A stretch of DNA of 64,000 bases from Rhytidiadelphus loreus. Its lineage: Eukaryota > Streptophyta > Bryopsida > Hypnales > Hylocomiaceae. The stretch covers positions 7,194,501-7,258,500 of the forward strand of contig OX344763.1 of assembly GCA_947034895.1 (NCBI GenBank), read 5' to 3'. This document shows, one piece after another, positions 45,401 through 57,865 of this stretch. Within the stretch, counting starts at the first letter, position 1; each line of letters begins with the position of its first letter. The position numbers were made by a program, and so were the translations under genes. A model generated the notes under the pieces. The model was not told the origin of the DNA and ran no database searches. It saw only the letters and a list, made by a program, of their open reading frames with translations.

Positions 45401-45837
45401 TTATAATTAGTATCATATAATATATAAGTTGCATACTTGGGCCTTTTTCTTATCCACTGGTAGTTTTGGAGGGATTTTATTGTTTTGGTAATGTCAAATT
45501 ATCAGCTTGAATTATATTTACATCAAGATAATATATTGTTCATAGAATAATTATTAATACATATTGATTGTTTAGAGATGTAAAATATATAAGTTGATAG
45601 AAAAAAAACATAGATATGTAATCACTATATAATGATCTTAGTAGAAGTATAAAGGAAAAAATGACATAAATGAATATAAAATATGCAAACTCATTGGAAG
45701 CACATTCTTTTAACCAAGTTGATGCACAACGTAGTAATAAAATAAAATAAAAAATTATTTTTTTTTTAAATTTTATGTAAAAAACCATTCAAGTAAAGTA
45801 GCTCGGTAGGTGAAGGTGAGATACACTCAATATATTA
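42419..45837. other. AT-rich intergenic DNA, no gene seen
   Basis: No recognisable coding or terminal inverted repeats. Short open frames only. Confidence 0.5.
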
Positions 45838-46762
45838 TTAACCCCTAAAGTTCTTTGACTAGTATGTTTTAACTAAAAATGCTCCAAAATTGCCATGCTC
45901 CAAAATTTTAGGAAACTAATAGTTTCTTATATATGTAACTTTAGGATTTTGTAGTACACTAGTTTGAAAAGATGTGGAAAAAATTTCAGAAATTTTTACC
46001 CTATGGATTGCAAGATATTAGCATTTGAATTGTCCAAAGTCCTATTTTTGGCCTTGCAAAAAAGTAGGCACTTCACAAGCTCACATTTATACGAGAAATT
46101 GTCCTTGTTGTTGGCGATTCTTTGGATTCGTTCTTCAAGTCAAGTTGGCCACATGTTTGAAAATTTTCAAATCATTTGGAATTGTACAACATATAGGATA
46201 AAAATAGTAAGCAAAAAGAAATAGTTGATGGATCAAAATATTAAATTGTTAAGAATTTGGTTTTAAAATTGAAAAATGTCATTCTCAATGGTTATAATGT
46301 TGTAATAAACAGTCTACACCCAATATTTTTAAATATTTATTTAAATATTGGAAATTGAATTAAATAACGGACTTCAAAGTTTATTTTGGAGTAGAAAATT
46401 CATAACTACTTGCAAACAAAAAATCCTTGTAATTTTTGACTTATTGATAAAAATAAATGGATCGATTCAAAGCTTTCCACCCATATACAGATCTAGAAAA
46501 TCAATTTCGAGTTTTTGTTTTTAAAAACAATGATTTTTTAAGATCTGCCTAGATTGCCCAAGTTGAGATAGAAACAATATATCATGCAATAACTTTTTAA
46601 CTATGTAGGCATAAATTACGAAAATTGTCGGGACTTAAAGATATTCCTTGTCCACATATTGTGTGAAAATTTAAAAGAAAAATAATAAAATCTCTACTCA
46701 CACGTACCTGCCCATAATGTCGACGTTGCCAAAAAAACGCAGCTTGGTCCTTTAGGGGTTAA
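45838..46762. mobile_element. TTAA-flanked element, piggyBac-like, copy 2
   Basis: TTAA then CCCCTAAAG on the left, CTTTAGGGG then TTAA on the right; 925 bases. Inverse relative of 12064-12990 with almost the same length. Non-coding. Confidence 0.7.
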
Positions 46763-47325
46763 GCATATTAATTGTCACCCTTCTATAGGTGAGTGACAAA
46801 TTACATTAATAAACTTTCTGGTTATTTTTCATTCTTTATTATTATTTTTTATTTTATTATCTTATATTTGTTATTTAATATTTATTATACATTGTATATT
46901 TTTTTTGTTCTAAGTTTTTTCCATTAATTATTATTTTCTTATTTTTTCATGTTTCATTCAATTTGTTGTTATTGTTGTTAGCATCATGCTCTATCTTTGG
47001 GATTGTTTTCTCCTATTTTTAATTTCAAAATTTGTTCTTTGTTATTTTTGACATTCATAAAATAAAAAAATATATATTATGAATTACATACAATAGTTTA
47101 TATTTTTCACTCAACTTTACAGAATAATAGTGCATGTTCCCTTTTAATCATATAATAATAATAATAATATTATAATTATTTGAGAATGAAAATGTTCATC
47201 CATTTTCATATTAAAAAATTAATTCAAATTTAACACTCTACTGGTTGCCACATTTCATTGGCGTAAGGAGCCATCTTTCAAGCCATCATTAACCCTGGAG
47301 CGCTCCGACGTCCAAAAAGTGGACG

Positions 47326-47634
47326 ATGACCAGAGTTGAGGACTCACAGAAGACAAAGACAGAGGAGATTTCATTCATCCATTTTGGGGGGAGCTCACAC
47401 GTGGGTTTGGAATGCAACAGGAGTAGTGATAGCAATAGGGAGAGAAAAATGGGAGCAATGCAATATGCACAGTCCCATTATGCTCTTGCTCCTCTTCTCA
47501 CAACAATTTCTCTAGGATTTTTTTTATCAAGCACTTGGTTGTTTGGACATGATTTGTGCAGTACTTACCACCTGCCCGACGAGGTCAACGCTGCAATTCT
47601 GGTGGTCAAACCTAATAATTTGTACGGGAACTAA
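47326..47634 (+). other. Unrecognised 102-codon open frame
   Basis: The frame contains MGAMQYAQSHYALAPLLTTI, a hydrophobic stretch (LGFFLSSTWLF) and STYHLPDEVNAAILVVKP. It is richer in GC than its surroundings and could be a gene relic or exon. No family recognised and no splice context confirmed. Confidence 0.2.
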
Positions 47635-47667
47635 AGTCTTCCTCATTTGCACTTCATTTTCCAAGAG

Positions 47668-48081
47668 TAAGGTAGTATGCTCTAAAAGCTACCATTTAAG
47701 ACCTGGTCCGCCTTTTTCATAGGCTTACATGGACAGCATTATTTTTAGATCATTTTTCAGAGAAAGAAAAATGGATGTGAAAACTAACACAAGTGGTTTT
47801 GTATTTTTCCAAGCTTTTTTGAATTACTTATAAATTTTCAAAGATTCAGGGCATAGGCACCTATTTGTGACCATAGGTCTCCCAAAATCTGTCCACTTGC
47901 AATTTGCTAACGGATGTGCAAAAATCAAGAGTAATGATTGGCTCTTGCAATAGAAAAATATTTTTTTGACTATGCATTCAATTGCTACAGTGGTCCATTT
48001 AAGGAGCACCTCGTCTCCATTTCTCACCCCAAAATAGGGGTGGTTTGAAGAAGGTGGGCGCTTTTACAGCATACTACCTTA
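47668..48081. mobile_element. Mariner-like miniature element, copy 2
   Basis: TA then AGGTAGTATGCTCTA on the left; GCATACTACCT then TA on the right; 414 bases. Inverse to 20881-21268, sharing internal phrases such as the 'aatggatgtg' and 'gcataggcacctatttgtga' blocks. Confidence 0.65.
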
Positions 48082-48328
48082 TGCATCGTCACACTTCAGA
48101 TCATACAGTTACTTGTTGCTACTTGTAGACCAATTCAAAATCATTCTTCTTGGAAATGTATGCACTTTTGAGACTGCTAGCCACTTCTCCAATGAGTCTG
48201 GTTGTTCCAGGGTTAATAAGCTTAAGGTAAACCTGCCTATGACAGGCAGAATGAGCGGCCTCACCCTGTTGCAATTCCCCCGAAAAAATCAGACTTTTTT
48301 CCATACAAAGACAAATGTGAGGAATGAT

Positions 48329-48672
48329 GGGAGCAATTGAAATTTTATTTTTTTGATAATGTATGAATATTTTTATAAATTTTTGAAGTATACTACCCAA
48401 TTGGTTCAAATGAGCCTATAGACTACCCCAAAACTAGCAATAAGTGTAGCCATAATGGTCATCTAACCACCTGAAGCAATCAAAACATTTTCTAATATGA
48501 TGGCTATAAGATTTCCTAACATGGCCATGCATGACATGAAAGATTAAAAAAATAACTCTTTATTATGTGTTTACACTAGAAAGGTGTAAGTGTCTTATGA
48601 TAGTCACTAATAACTCTATGACCATCTCCCAAGGCATTGATTATGGTCACAAATCACCCTAATGTATTTCTA
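48329..48672 (+). repeat. Dispersed repeat, related to 55378-55671
   Basis: Shares 'gagcaattgaaatt', 'atttttgaagt', 'ccaaaac.agcaa' and 'agtcactaat.actc' in the same order as at 55378. Diverged, non-coding. A short inverted relative lies near 7267. Confidence 0.5.
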
Positions 48673-49036
48673 ATCCCAATTTTTAGAAAAAGTATGTCAT
48701 GTATAGATAGATGACTCTAATAGGTAGTTTTCTAGGAGCATGTCATGGGAGATTGGATTGTCGTGGGCTAGTTTACCTTACCACTTCCCTCCAAGTCTGT
48801 AACTGAAGTTGTAGTCATGAGTCTATTTTGAATACTTCCTTTCTTTTTCAGAACCCTAAGGTAGAAGCACCAATTGTCAACTATGCCTAGTGCCCAACCT
48901 ATAGGGTGTGCTATTTCCAACCTTAGGTTAGAACTTAAGTTTGGAATGTGCTTTTTTTTTGGCCTTTTCAAGGTTGGGCCTAAAATTACCAGTAACCAAT
49001 CATTTAACAATTTTGGAGGAGATTGTGCAAAAAATG

Positions 49037-49480
49037 AGGTAGTGGAAATTTTTTTCCATGTAGAAAGATAGGAAAAATGCAAATTTCAATATTTTCAAAA
49101 TTTTCTTCCCAAAATTGAAAGTATTGTGAATTTTGAGAGCCCAAAAGAACTCTTGACTTGTAGCCAATGTCTATAGTCTTCCAATTCTAATCATTCAAGA
49201 ATTACTTTCCCACTCTTTACTTCCTACTTTTTCACTCACTAATTTAAGACATGAGTTATAACCTTATTAGTCTCAACCTTAAAGAGGACCCAAAAAAAGC
49301 ATTTGAAGTTTTGGTTGAAAATTTGTTCTAGCCTTGATTGGAAATAAAGCACCCCTATAGATTGTGTATTGGGTGTGGTGCCTCAACCATACTAAGGTTA
49401 TGACACATGGCATGTGGTAGTGAGTAAAAAGTAATTATCTAATGATCTGAATAGGAAGACTCTAGACATTGGCTATTGGT
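49037..49480 (+). repeat. Dispersed repeat, related to 13020-13420
   Basis: Direct, diverged copy of the stretch at 13020; see shared blocks listed there. No coding seen. Confidence 0.5.
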
Positions 49481-50202
49481 CATGACTGCATTAGAACATA
49501 TTTAAGTCCATTAGAAGACCACTAGTTCTTGGGTAGTGAGGAACATGGGAACCGCCTAAAAACTGTGCCACAACAGTAATCTGATGTGACCAAGCCTGTG
49601 TCATGTCAAATAATATTTATTATTATTATTATTTAATTATTTAAATTAATTAATTAACATTATTTAGATATTTCTTGAAATTTTATTTAATGAAAATTTC
49701 AAATTTTTAACACTTTTTGGAAATTTTGAAAAAAAATATTTTTAATTTTTTTAAATTAAATTCTTTTGGGAGTAGTGGTTGGTTCCTAGTTCTTGGACAA
49801 GGAGAGGGACAACCAACAACACCCGTGAAATGGCCCTCCATTGGCCCCAAATTTCTTCTAATGCTTTTTGACTCCCAAAATTCAAAGTAATTTAACTTTG
49901 GAGAATAAAATTTTAAAAATTTGCAATCCCCATATTTTCTATCTTCTACATGTTGAAGAAATTCCATCACCTCATACTGCTTACAATTTGCTACAAAATT
50001 GCTTAATTGACTGGAGGGTTCACTCCCTCTTATATTTTGTATTCACCTGCGACAATGACCTATTTAAAAGGGGGCTATGTACCTTGTAAAATTGATTAAA
50101 AGACATGGTTTATTTTAAAATAAAAGTAAATGTTGGTAATTAATTGCATTGTATTGGTCCTTATAATTTTTCAAAGGGAGCATTTTAAAATGGGGTATTT
50201 TA

Positions 50203-50512
50203 CTTATATCCCATTTTTTTTCCTTACCATCTGTTATTAATTTTACACCCCAATTTTTTTTTGTATCCCTTGTTATTATTCTTGCATCCCATTTTCTTTT
50301 GTTATTTCCTATTATTATTTTAATACCCCATCTTTTTTGGATATCCCTCGTTATTATTCTTATACCCCATTTTTTTTTTGTTATTCCCTATTATTTTTTT
50401 TTACACCCCATTTTTTGTGGGTATCTCCTGTTATTATTCTTATATCCTATTTTTTTTTGTTATCCCCTATTATTATTATTTTAACACCCCATTTTTTTGG
50501 GTGTCCCCCGTT
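50203..50512 (+). repeat. Degenerate T-rich minisatellite
   Basis: About seven or eight imperfect units of 35-45 bases of the form 'ttattattcttacaccccat', a long T run and 'gttatccc'. The array gives several spurious hydrophobic open frames. Confidence 0.8.
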
Positions 50513-51885
50513 GTCGTAGCATAGAGAAGCACAAATCCTCCTATTGGGTGTTAAATTGAGGTAAAACACCCTAAGTGACTTGTGTATCGTTCCCAAAGGA
50601 TTTTTACTTGTAGTTTCCGGAAGATTAATAGAATAAGATGCGGAAAAACACCCAAGATAACAAAAACCGGAAAGAAAACCGGAAACTGCTTCTCCACACC
50701 AAGATTCCTAAAATCTTCTTTTACTTACTGTCATCTGATTACCCATACATTTTTTAGACACAGAGGAGTGTCATTATCTTGTACCTCTCCCTATCTAAAT
50801 CAACAACTAGTATCCGTAAGTGCGGATGTAGAATCGGAAGGAGTGGCGTTATCATGTATCTCTTCTGAATCCAGATCCTGTCACTAAAGTAGCTAAAACT
50901 GAATTTAACCTCTAGCTAGAGGGATCCGCTCTTAGGTTAAGGAAGGAAGCGTAATCCTACCCTTTTGAAGTTTAAAGTGAATGAAACATTACTAACAAAA
51001 CAAAAAGACACAATATATTAGGATGTAGTTACTTCCTCACAACGGAACCGGAACAAATCCGCATCCATAGGTCACTCAAGAAACCCCCAAAATCCTCACA
51101 ATACTACAACAACAAGTTCTCTCAGCACCTAATCCATGGGTAGAGTTGGGAAGCGAATAATTGAAAGATTCCAAGTTCCTCACCAATTCCTACTTCCGGT
51201 TGTAGTAGAACCTCTCGACTCTTCAATTAGCATAAGACCGGTTGCTACTAGGTCTCACCCAAGCTAAAAGTGGCTATTCCACACGGAAGCCTCCTTAGGC
51301 AACATGCCAGAACTTGACTTTCCTCCCAGTACAACTCTCCTCTTACTAACTCACTTGAAATCCCGGAACTGAATTCTAGCGGAACTTGGGGATTACTCAC
51401 TCCTCTTCCTCCCTAACTCAGCAAGCAAGGCTACTAGTACAAAATGATGGTTCAAGCACCACAGGCATACCAACAAAGCACCAAAACTTTTCAAACCAAT
51501 GCACGTAATGGGGAAATCCAATACTTGCATAAGGAAATGGAAGCAAGAGAAAATAAGGTCTGGGGACGTCAGCCCATAAATAGTAATCCCCAAGGATCTA
51601 TAAAGATTCCAGAAAATTTAGCTAACTAATCTTGCATTCTTACTAATCCAAAATTCAAACATACACTTAAATACTTGTTCCACCCAAGATAAGTGGATCT
51701 TAAATCCGATAAATCTGGATCTGGATGACTAGGTGCATCCTCCTCAAAACTAACTGAAAAATAACTTATTTTCTATCAAAAACTTCAGTTTTCTTCTAGC
51801 TTTCTATCTTCCACTGCTATTTACACTTAACTACTTCTTTCTAAGCCGCTTAGAAGGTGTTGCCTCCAATTTGGATGTCCCCTTC
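50513..51885. other. Probable non-coding part of a decayed retroelement
   Basis: It has moderate GC, unlike the AT-rich flanks, and lies directly downstream (minus-strand sense) of the gag-like pseudogene. No long frame on either strand. I could not find matching long terminal repeats within the window. Confidence 0.35.
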
Positions 51886-53753
51886 CTAGCTGGCTGCTTT
51901 CTTCCTATTGGCTAATGGAGTGGACATGTCTGCTGCCTTGCCCTTTGATGACGTCTTAGTTCTTTCCTTGAAGCTTGCATGAGAGACTAGGATTGGATCC
52001 GATTCCTCTTCCGAATCCAATCCCATGTCAATTTCCAGATCGGATCCGGATTCTGACTGGCTGTCTTTCAATTTGGAGTTGTCATGCGACTCATTTTCCT
52101 CTGATTGCTGGACATCGGGGGATGCCTCCCTCACTCTCTTGGACGTCATCTTCTTCTTGGTCCTGTTGGGTACCGTGGGTGACGGTCAAGGGTCTCTACT
52201 ATGTGGTGTACTCAGTTCCGATCCTGATTTCTGGGTCTGGAGCTTGGACTCGGATTCGGGTGTGGACCCTTCTCCTTTTCCTAACTCCAATCTGGAAGTG
52301 CTCTTTGCTGGGGTCTTCTTTTCATTGTTCTTGCTCTTGGGCTTCACGGCTACCGATGGTGACATTGTAGGAGTCTTCAAGGCTAGGGTAACCTCCTTAT
52401 TTGGGCTGGTTTTCTTCCCCTCCTGTGGATCTGGATCATGTGTGGTCTTCTAGAGAACGTCTTGTATCTCGTAGAAAAGCTTTTCCATTGTATTTGAGTA
52501 CTCCACCAGTACCGTCACCGACCTCATCGCTGCTTCATTGCTGACCTTCTTCATCGAAGAGCTTAGCCTTGTTCACCACATCTTTGGAAATATCCGCAAA
52601 GTTGCAAATCTACCTCAATGTCTCCTCTACCCCAATGGTAAGTTTCCTCACCTCCTTATTTTCCTTAAGGCTCTTCTCTAACTGCCGTTGGAGAATCCCT
52701 TTCTCTATAGTCAGTTCCTCAATCCGGTCTTCCCATTTCTGGAACTCCTTTTCTCAGATCAGTTCCTCTATCTTCTCTCCGACTTTGGACACGTCAATCC
52801 CTCCTAGCAGCTCACAGACCTTCTAAACGGCTACTCTCTATGTGTCTCTCATCCCTCGGATCTTCTCAAGATCCTCAATGATCCTCCCCAGTGAATCTTC
52901 TCTTCCCGGTTCCTGTTTTGGGGAAATAGCTTCTTCTTCCTGGGGTCCTTTTCACTTCTCTAAGGCAAAAGCTTTCTCAAATTTTCTCTTCCTCTTTGAA
53001 GATGCTCTTTGTCTCTTTGAAGATCCTCTTCCTGACTCTTTGTCTAAGCCCTCTCTCCTACTTCCACTTTCCCATTCCCGGGGTGGTGTGATGTTGAGTT
53101 TCAACATCGTGGAAGCGACTTTATATGCTACCCGTTCTCCACTCCTTAGTGTCCCTAGGTAGTCATACAAGTGAAATACAAAGGGGCCAATGGAAGTGGC
53201 CTTCATGTTTCCTAGCAAGGACACCATTTTATTGACTAGGTTCCTCACAATCTCTCCCAAAAATATCTTCTTCTCACCGCTCAGGGCTTTGAAGATGGTG
53301 TTGGCCCAAGTCACTGTGATCTGGTTTGGCCTTTCCGGATACAAAATTAGAACCACAAACTCTAACATCCTCCTCTCCCTAGGATCTTCACATTCTGCCA
53401 CTACATAACCGTCCTTAGGATTAGAAGGGTTGAGAAACTTACCCTCCTCAAATTTGTCTGTTTAGGATGCCATCTCCGGCACATGGAAAGTCATACACTT
53501 TCTTCCAAACTTCTGGGCTCCATTGGCTTGGAAGCGCTCTGAGGGTCTTGACCCATTTGTTCGACTACTTTGCCACCAGCTCTCGTACCATGTCCTCGTC
53601 TCTCAAACTCCATAGACAGTCCAAGAATTCGGCGCATCCGAGTTGGTCAAGATCCTCCTCCAACTGCTTCTGCTCCTTCCCTTCTCTCAAAATGGTCGGG
53701 TAGACAGTCTTGAACTTGATGTTGGCAGCCATGCTGCCCTCTGCCTTCGTCAC
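51886..53753 (-). pseudogene. Decayed gag-like (retroelement) protein gene
   Basis: On the minus strand a protein starts at 53753 (MTKAEGSMAANIKFKTVYPT), runs through LGCAEFLDCLWSLRDEDMV and VWKKVYDFPCAGDG, and shifts frame near 53440. It continues in a new frame (KFLNPSNPKDGYVVAECEDP, then ITVTWANTIFKALSGEKK, SIGPFVFHLYDYLGTL). From about 52950 on, a Glu/Lys/Ser-rich coiled-coil and low-complexity tail is broken by many stops. The globular-then-charged layout with several disabling changes suggests a retroelement gag or plant-mobile-domain-like protein; the exact family is not recognised. No reverse transcriptase or integrase motifs were seen nearby. Confidence 0.5.
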
Positions 53754-56048
53754 AGCTCCAGAGTTTGCGCAATCACTCTCAAAATCTAATCCTCACCCAC
53801 TTACAGTTTTTCAACACCTTGCGAGATTAGATTTTTTGACTTTGAACATTTTTAACTTAAATTTTTTGCACTACAAAGTTTTGAGCTTTAAATTTTTATA
53901 GTGAAGAATTGAGTTGAGAGTCTAAAAAAAAAAGAAATCCAAAATAACTTAATTTTCATTCTTAAAAAAATTGATAAATAGAAGTAGGTATGAGATAGAA
54001 GAAAAATCTAAAATATTAATATCTTTTAGATGGAATTAAAATGCACTAACCCCAATGGTAAGATTGTTCTAGGAAGAAAACTAAACCATGTGGAACTTTT
54101 TTTTTTTTTTAAATGCAAAAATTGCATTTAGAAATGAATCCTACAAGTTATTTTTTTCAAGAAGATGCTAATTGCCCAAAAAACAAGATTGTTTATAACT
54201 TTCTCATAACAAATCCAAATGGAACAAATAAAAGCTTTTCATGTAGAAAAAAATATAAACTATAAGGAGAAAAAATTCAAAAATAAAAATAAAAATAAAA
54301 TTTTGAAATTTTTGTTGTTGTCCCTCGTCCCTTATTTTGAGCTTATTTGGACATAATTTTTGTTTCCAAGCACCAATTGATAAAAAAATTATATTCCCAC
54401 GAAGCTTATCAACTTTTCTATCTTCAAGAAAAGTTTCAAAAAATCAGGGCAAAATTTTAGCTCGTAGGTACCTAGCTGAAATCCCATTTGTCTCTTGAAG
54501 GAACAATGGTCCTTTAGGGGTGAACATATGTCCCAAGTATTTGTCATGACTTTGAAAGACTTATTGGAGGATATGGAGTCTTTAGTACAAATTATTTCAA
54601 GTGCAAGTTGCATCCTGGTATGCTACAGTGCAATTGTATAGTACAACTATGGTGATTGAAATCTAAACTTCTTGAATGTGTTTCATTCCACTAATTGATA
54701 TGAATTGAAAATATTATCTACAACCTTGAAATTAAGTTTGAAGTACATTTTGGAGTAGACAAATAATCTAGGACAAATGAAAAAAGCAGAAGGGAGTTTT
54801 AATATTATAGGTTGAAGGGAGTTCATTGCAAATGCAACATTCACGGTTTAAGGCTCAAGGGTAGTTTAGACCTTGTTAGTTCAAATTTCAACAATTTGTC
54901 ATTCATATGGTATCCACTTAATATTTGTTCTAGTATGTTTGAATCTTCTCAAAAATCAGGGCAAGACCTCACATATTATTGAGAATTTGAACTTATAAAA
55001 GACTTTGTAACTATATCCTCCATCTTCTATGTTCCTTTGTTCTTCTATGTTCTTTTGTTCTTCTTGACATTCTTTCAAACCCCTCAAACTCTAAACAACA
55101 AACTTTAGATGCTTCATGTGTTCTCATTTTTTATCTAAGAAGGCATAATTATCATCAAGAGTGCAACTATGAGGGCATGTCTCTTATCACACAAAGCTTT
55201 CAACAATGTGTTGGATTTGATGGAGAATTGCTCAGTCTCACAATTGTTGTTCAAAGTTTCATTGCCCTTGAAGTCAACATATGTGTTAGCTCTTGACCAA
55301 CACATGCTAAAGTAGAACAACGTATCACGGGCAAAATGAGAAGTTTGCCCTCATGCGATTGTTGAATGATAAAGAAACAACAAGAGCAATTGAAATTATA
55401 TTTTTTCAACAAAGTATGAGTTTATTATGAATTTTTGAAGTGTCTAGACTATCCCAAAACCAACAAAAAGTGTATCCATAATGTCATCTTACTCACTTGA
55501 AGTAGTCAAAATACTTTTTTACATGGCCACAACATAAAGGTCGAAAAAACCCATTTCATGCAATGAATTTTCTCTCAAAAGGTAGAAGTTCCTATTGTAG
55601 TCACTAATCACTCCATTACCATCACCTAACTACCTAAGACATTGATTGTTGTCCAAATCTCATATATTGATTAAAAAACCTTGAAATGGGGTCATTATTT
55701 AGGTGTTTAGAATGGGTCTTGTCCATAATAGAATGTTCTACCTTATGCACTTTGACCAATATATATATTGCATGTGGCTTCATTGAGATCCCCAAGGCTT
55801 TTTGTAGACCTTAAGTTTTTTCTAGTGGCCATTTAAATGAACAAGAAGATTACTCAAAAATAATTTGATAGAAATTCACTACAAGAAGATTATATTTGTT
55901 TAGAAAATTGCAAAAATTATTGTTTGAAAATGCTCATGAGCCACATTGCATTTTAGAAAACTTGGAGCCTTTGTAGGGCCATTTGACTTTTGGTTGTTGT
56001 GTAATTACAACAAAATCAAGAATGAAAATAAATAAAAATTTAAACTAT

Positions 56049-56079
<31 letters not shown>

Positions 56080-56811
56080 TCCTTGTAATTGCACTTTTGC
56101 CAAAAGTCAAATGGTCCTACAAAGGCCCTAGATTTTCTCTATTGTATTGCATATATAGTAGTCCACATTACATGATTTTTTTTATAAAAAGCATAAGTTA
56201 CTTGTTTGTTGTACCTAGGTCATATTACTACTTGAGCTTCCACTCACATCTACATTCAAAAACTTAGGAGGGCTTGTAATAGAAAGGAATTTTCATGTGT
56301 CATGAGCCTTATGGTAGTTTTATAAATGAGTTGATAGATGGATGAATATATTCATTAAATTAATTACATATGCTATTGCTAGTTGAGTCATTGAGTGGCT
56401 ATTGTGCAAGCAAAGGTTGAATTATGGAGTTAGACAACTCCACGTAGATGTTAAGTGCATTGGAGTTAAAAAGTACCAAACAAAAAGATAGGTACACTGA
56501 AGTAAGACAACAACTCCAAGCAAATGGTTGTTGAGATGCAGATAGACATCTTGATCTAGATAAAAGATGCACTAGAACTTAATGTGCTTCTAAACACGAG
56601 TAGGACTATTACTCTAATGGGTGGTTCAAGATAGAATCAAAGAGTAAACACTCAAGTAGAAGTGAAATCCTAAGTTCTTTTCAAAATTCATTGTCATCTC
56701 TATCAAATTGAGCTATTAGATTGAACTTGAGTTGAAGAGGTGTCTCTTTGGATTTTCTTCTCCTCCCAATGGTTTGGTGCTTGCATGCATTACTTTAGTT
56801 TGATTGTTTAC
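53754..56811. other. AT-rich intergenic DNA with repeat relics
   Basis: 'ggtcctttaggggtgaa' near 54510 is a worn end of the TTAA-flanked family. 55378-55671 is a dispersed-repeat copy. A (TA)n run occupies about 56049-56072, flanked by inverted phrases 'atttgacttttg' (55982) and 'caaaagtcaaatg' (56100), so it may lie in a small foldback. No gene seen. Confidence 0.45.
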
Positions 56812-57226
56812 ACTATATATGATTTGTATACATGAATCTTAGCTATGTATTATATTGTATATAGGAGTTTAAGTTGTATATGATTTTGTTTGTAGGAGTT
56901 CAAATTTTGTATGATTTTGGGTGTAGGAGTTTAATGCCTATGTATAGAAGTTTAAGTTGCATACGATATTGGTTATTGCTTTGTATTCTTTGTTGATAGG
57001 AGTTTAAGCTGTGTATGATTTTGTTTATAGGACTTCAAGCTGTGTATTAGTTTGTTTCAGCTGTATATTATTTTCTGTACAGGAGTGCAAGCAGTGAATA
57101 AGTTGTGTATAAGTTTGTTTCTAGGAGTTTTAAGCTGTAAATTATTTCCTGCACAGAAGTGCAAGCAGTAGTGTATAAGTAGCGTATAAATCTTCTTCTA
57201 GGAGTAAGTTGAAGCCGTGAATTACA
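56812..57226 (+). repeat. Degenerate tandem repeat upstream of FTR1
   Basis: About ten imperfect units of 35-45 bases containing 'taggagtttaag', 'tgtatatgattttgttt' and later 'acaggagtgcaagcagt'. The array ends a few hundred bases before the FTR1 transcript leader. Confidence 0.65.
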
Positions 57227-57865
57227 GTCTGTTCGTAGGAGTGAATCAATGTGAGTTTTCGTTGCAGAACGGAAGAGGCTTGCCTCTCATAGAGATGTAA
57301 CCGGGCGAGAAGACCGAAACCAGCACCCGACAGCGTTTCACCCTCGCGTTCTCCATACGGCAAGCACGCGCCGCACCATTGCGAGCACGCGCCCTCCCTT
57401 TGCTGGCGTACCAGCGTCACCAGCTTCGGCCTTCCCGAGATCTCCCGACACATCCTTTGCGGCTCCTCATTCGCTCACATCGTCGCAAGCTCCGACCTCC
57501 GCATCTCACATCACTCATCCCGCAGGTAAGCACACGAAAATCCAACTCACAAGCCCCTTTTGGACCCCCCCTTGCCGCGACTACAACTACCTCAGTTCTA
57601 TCAACTCAACGGGCGTAACATGCAACACTGGACGTACTCGCAGTGGGACACATAGTCTGCAGTAGTGCTCAATTCAGCTGGAAGGCGAAGGACCCAGCTT
57701 GCCGATTTCGATTATTGCGTGCTGATGATGTGATGAGCTAGTACAGTAGGCGTGAATGGGAATTAATTGCATGCATTGCTATCTGGGGAATTGACGGGCA
57801 CCTTGATTCGATCGATCTCTGCAGGCAAGAGTTGAATTGGCTCCCAGTTTGAGTCGTACGTCACA
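57227..57865 (+). promoter_or_regulatory. FTR1 promoter and leader with a 5'UTR intron
   Basis: GC rises abruptly here. A donor (CGCAG then GTAAGC, intron start 57526) and an acceptor (CTGCAG at 57824) define a likely 299-base 5'UTR intron, leaving 41 untranslated bases before the ATG. The short upstream frames are not conserved with anything I recognise. Confidence 0.5.

Noticed and set aside
50299..50519. Hydrophobic open frames
   Set aside because: They are translations of a T-rich minisatellite.
52025..52453. 142-codon plus-strand frame rich in Ser, Asp and Phe
   Set aside because: It is the complement of the low-complexity tail of the gag-like pseudogene; the minus-strand reading is the sensible one.
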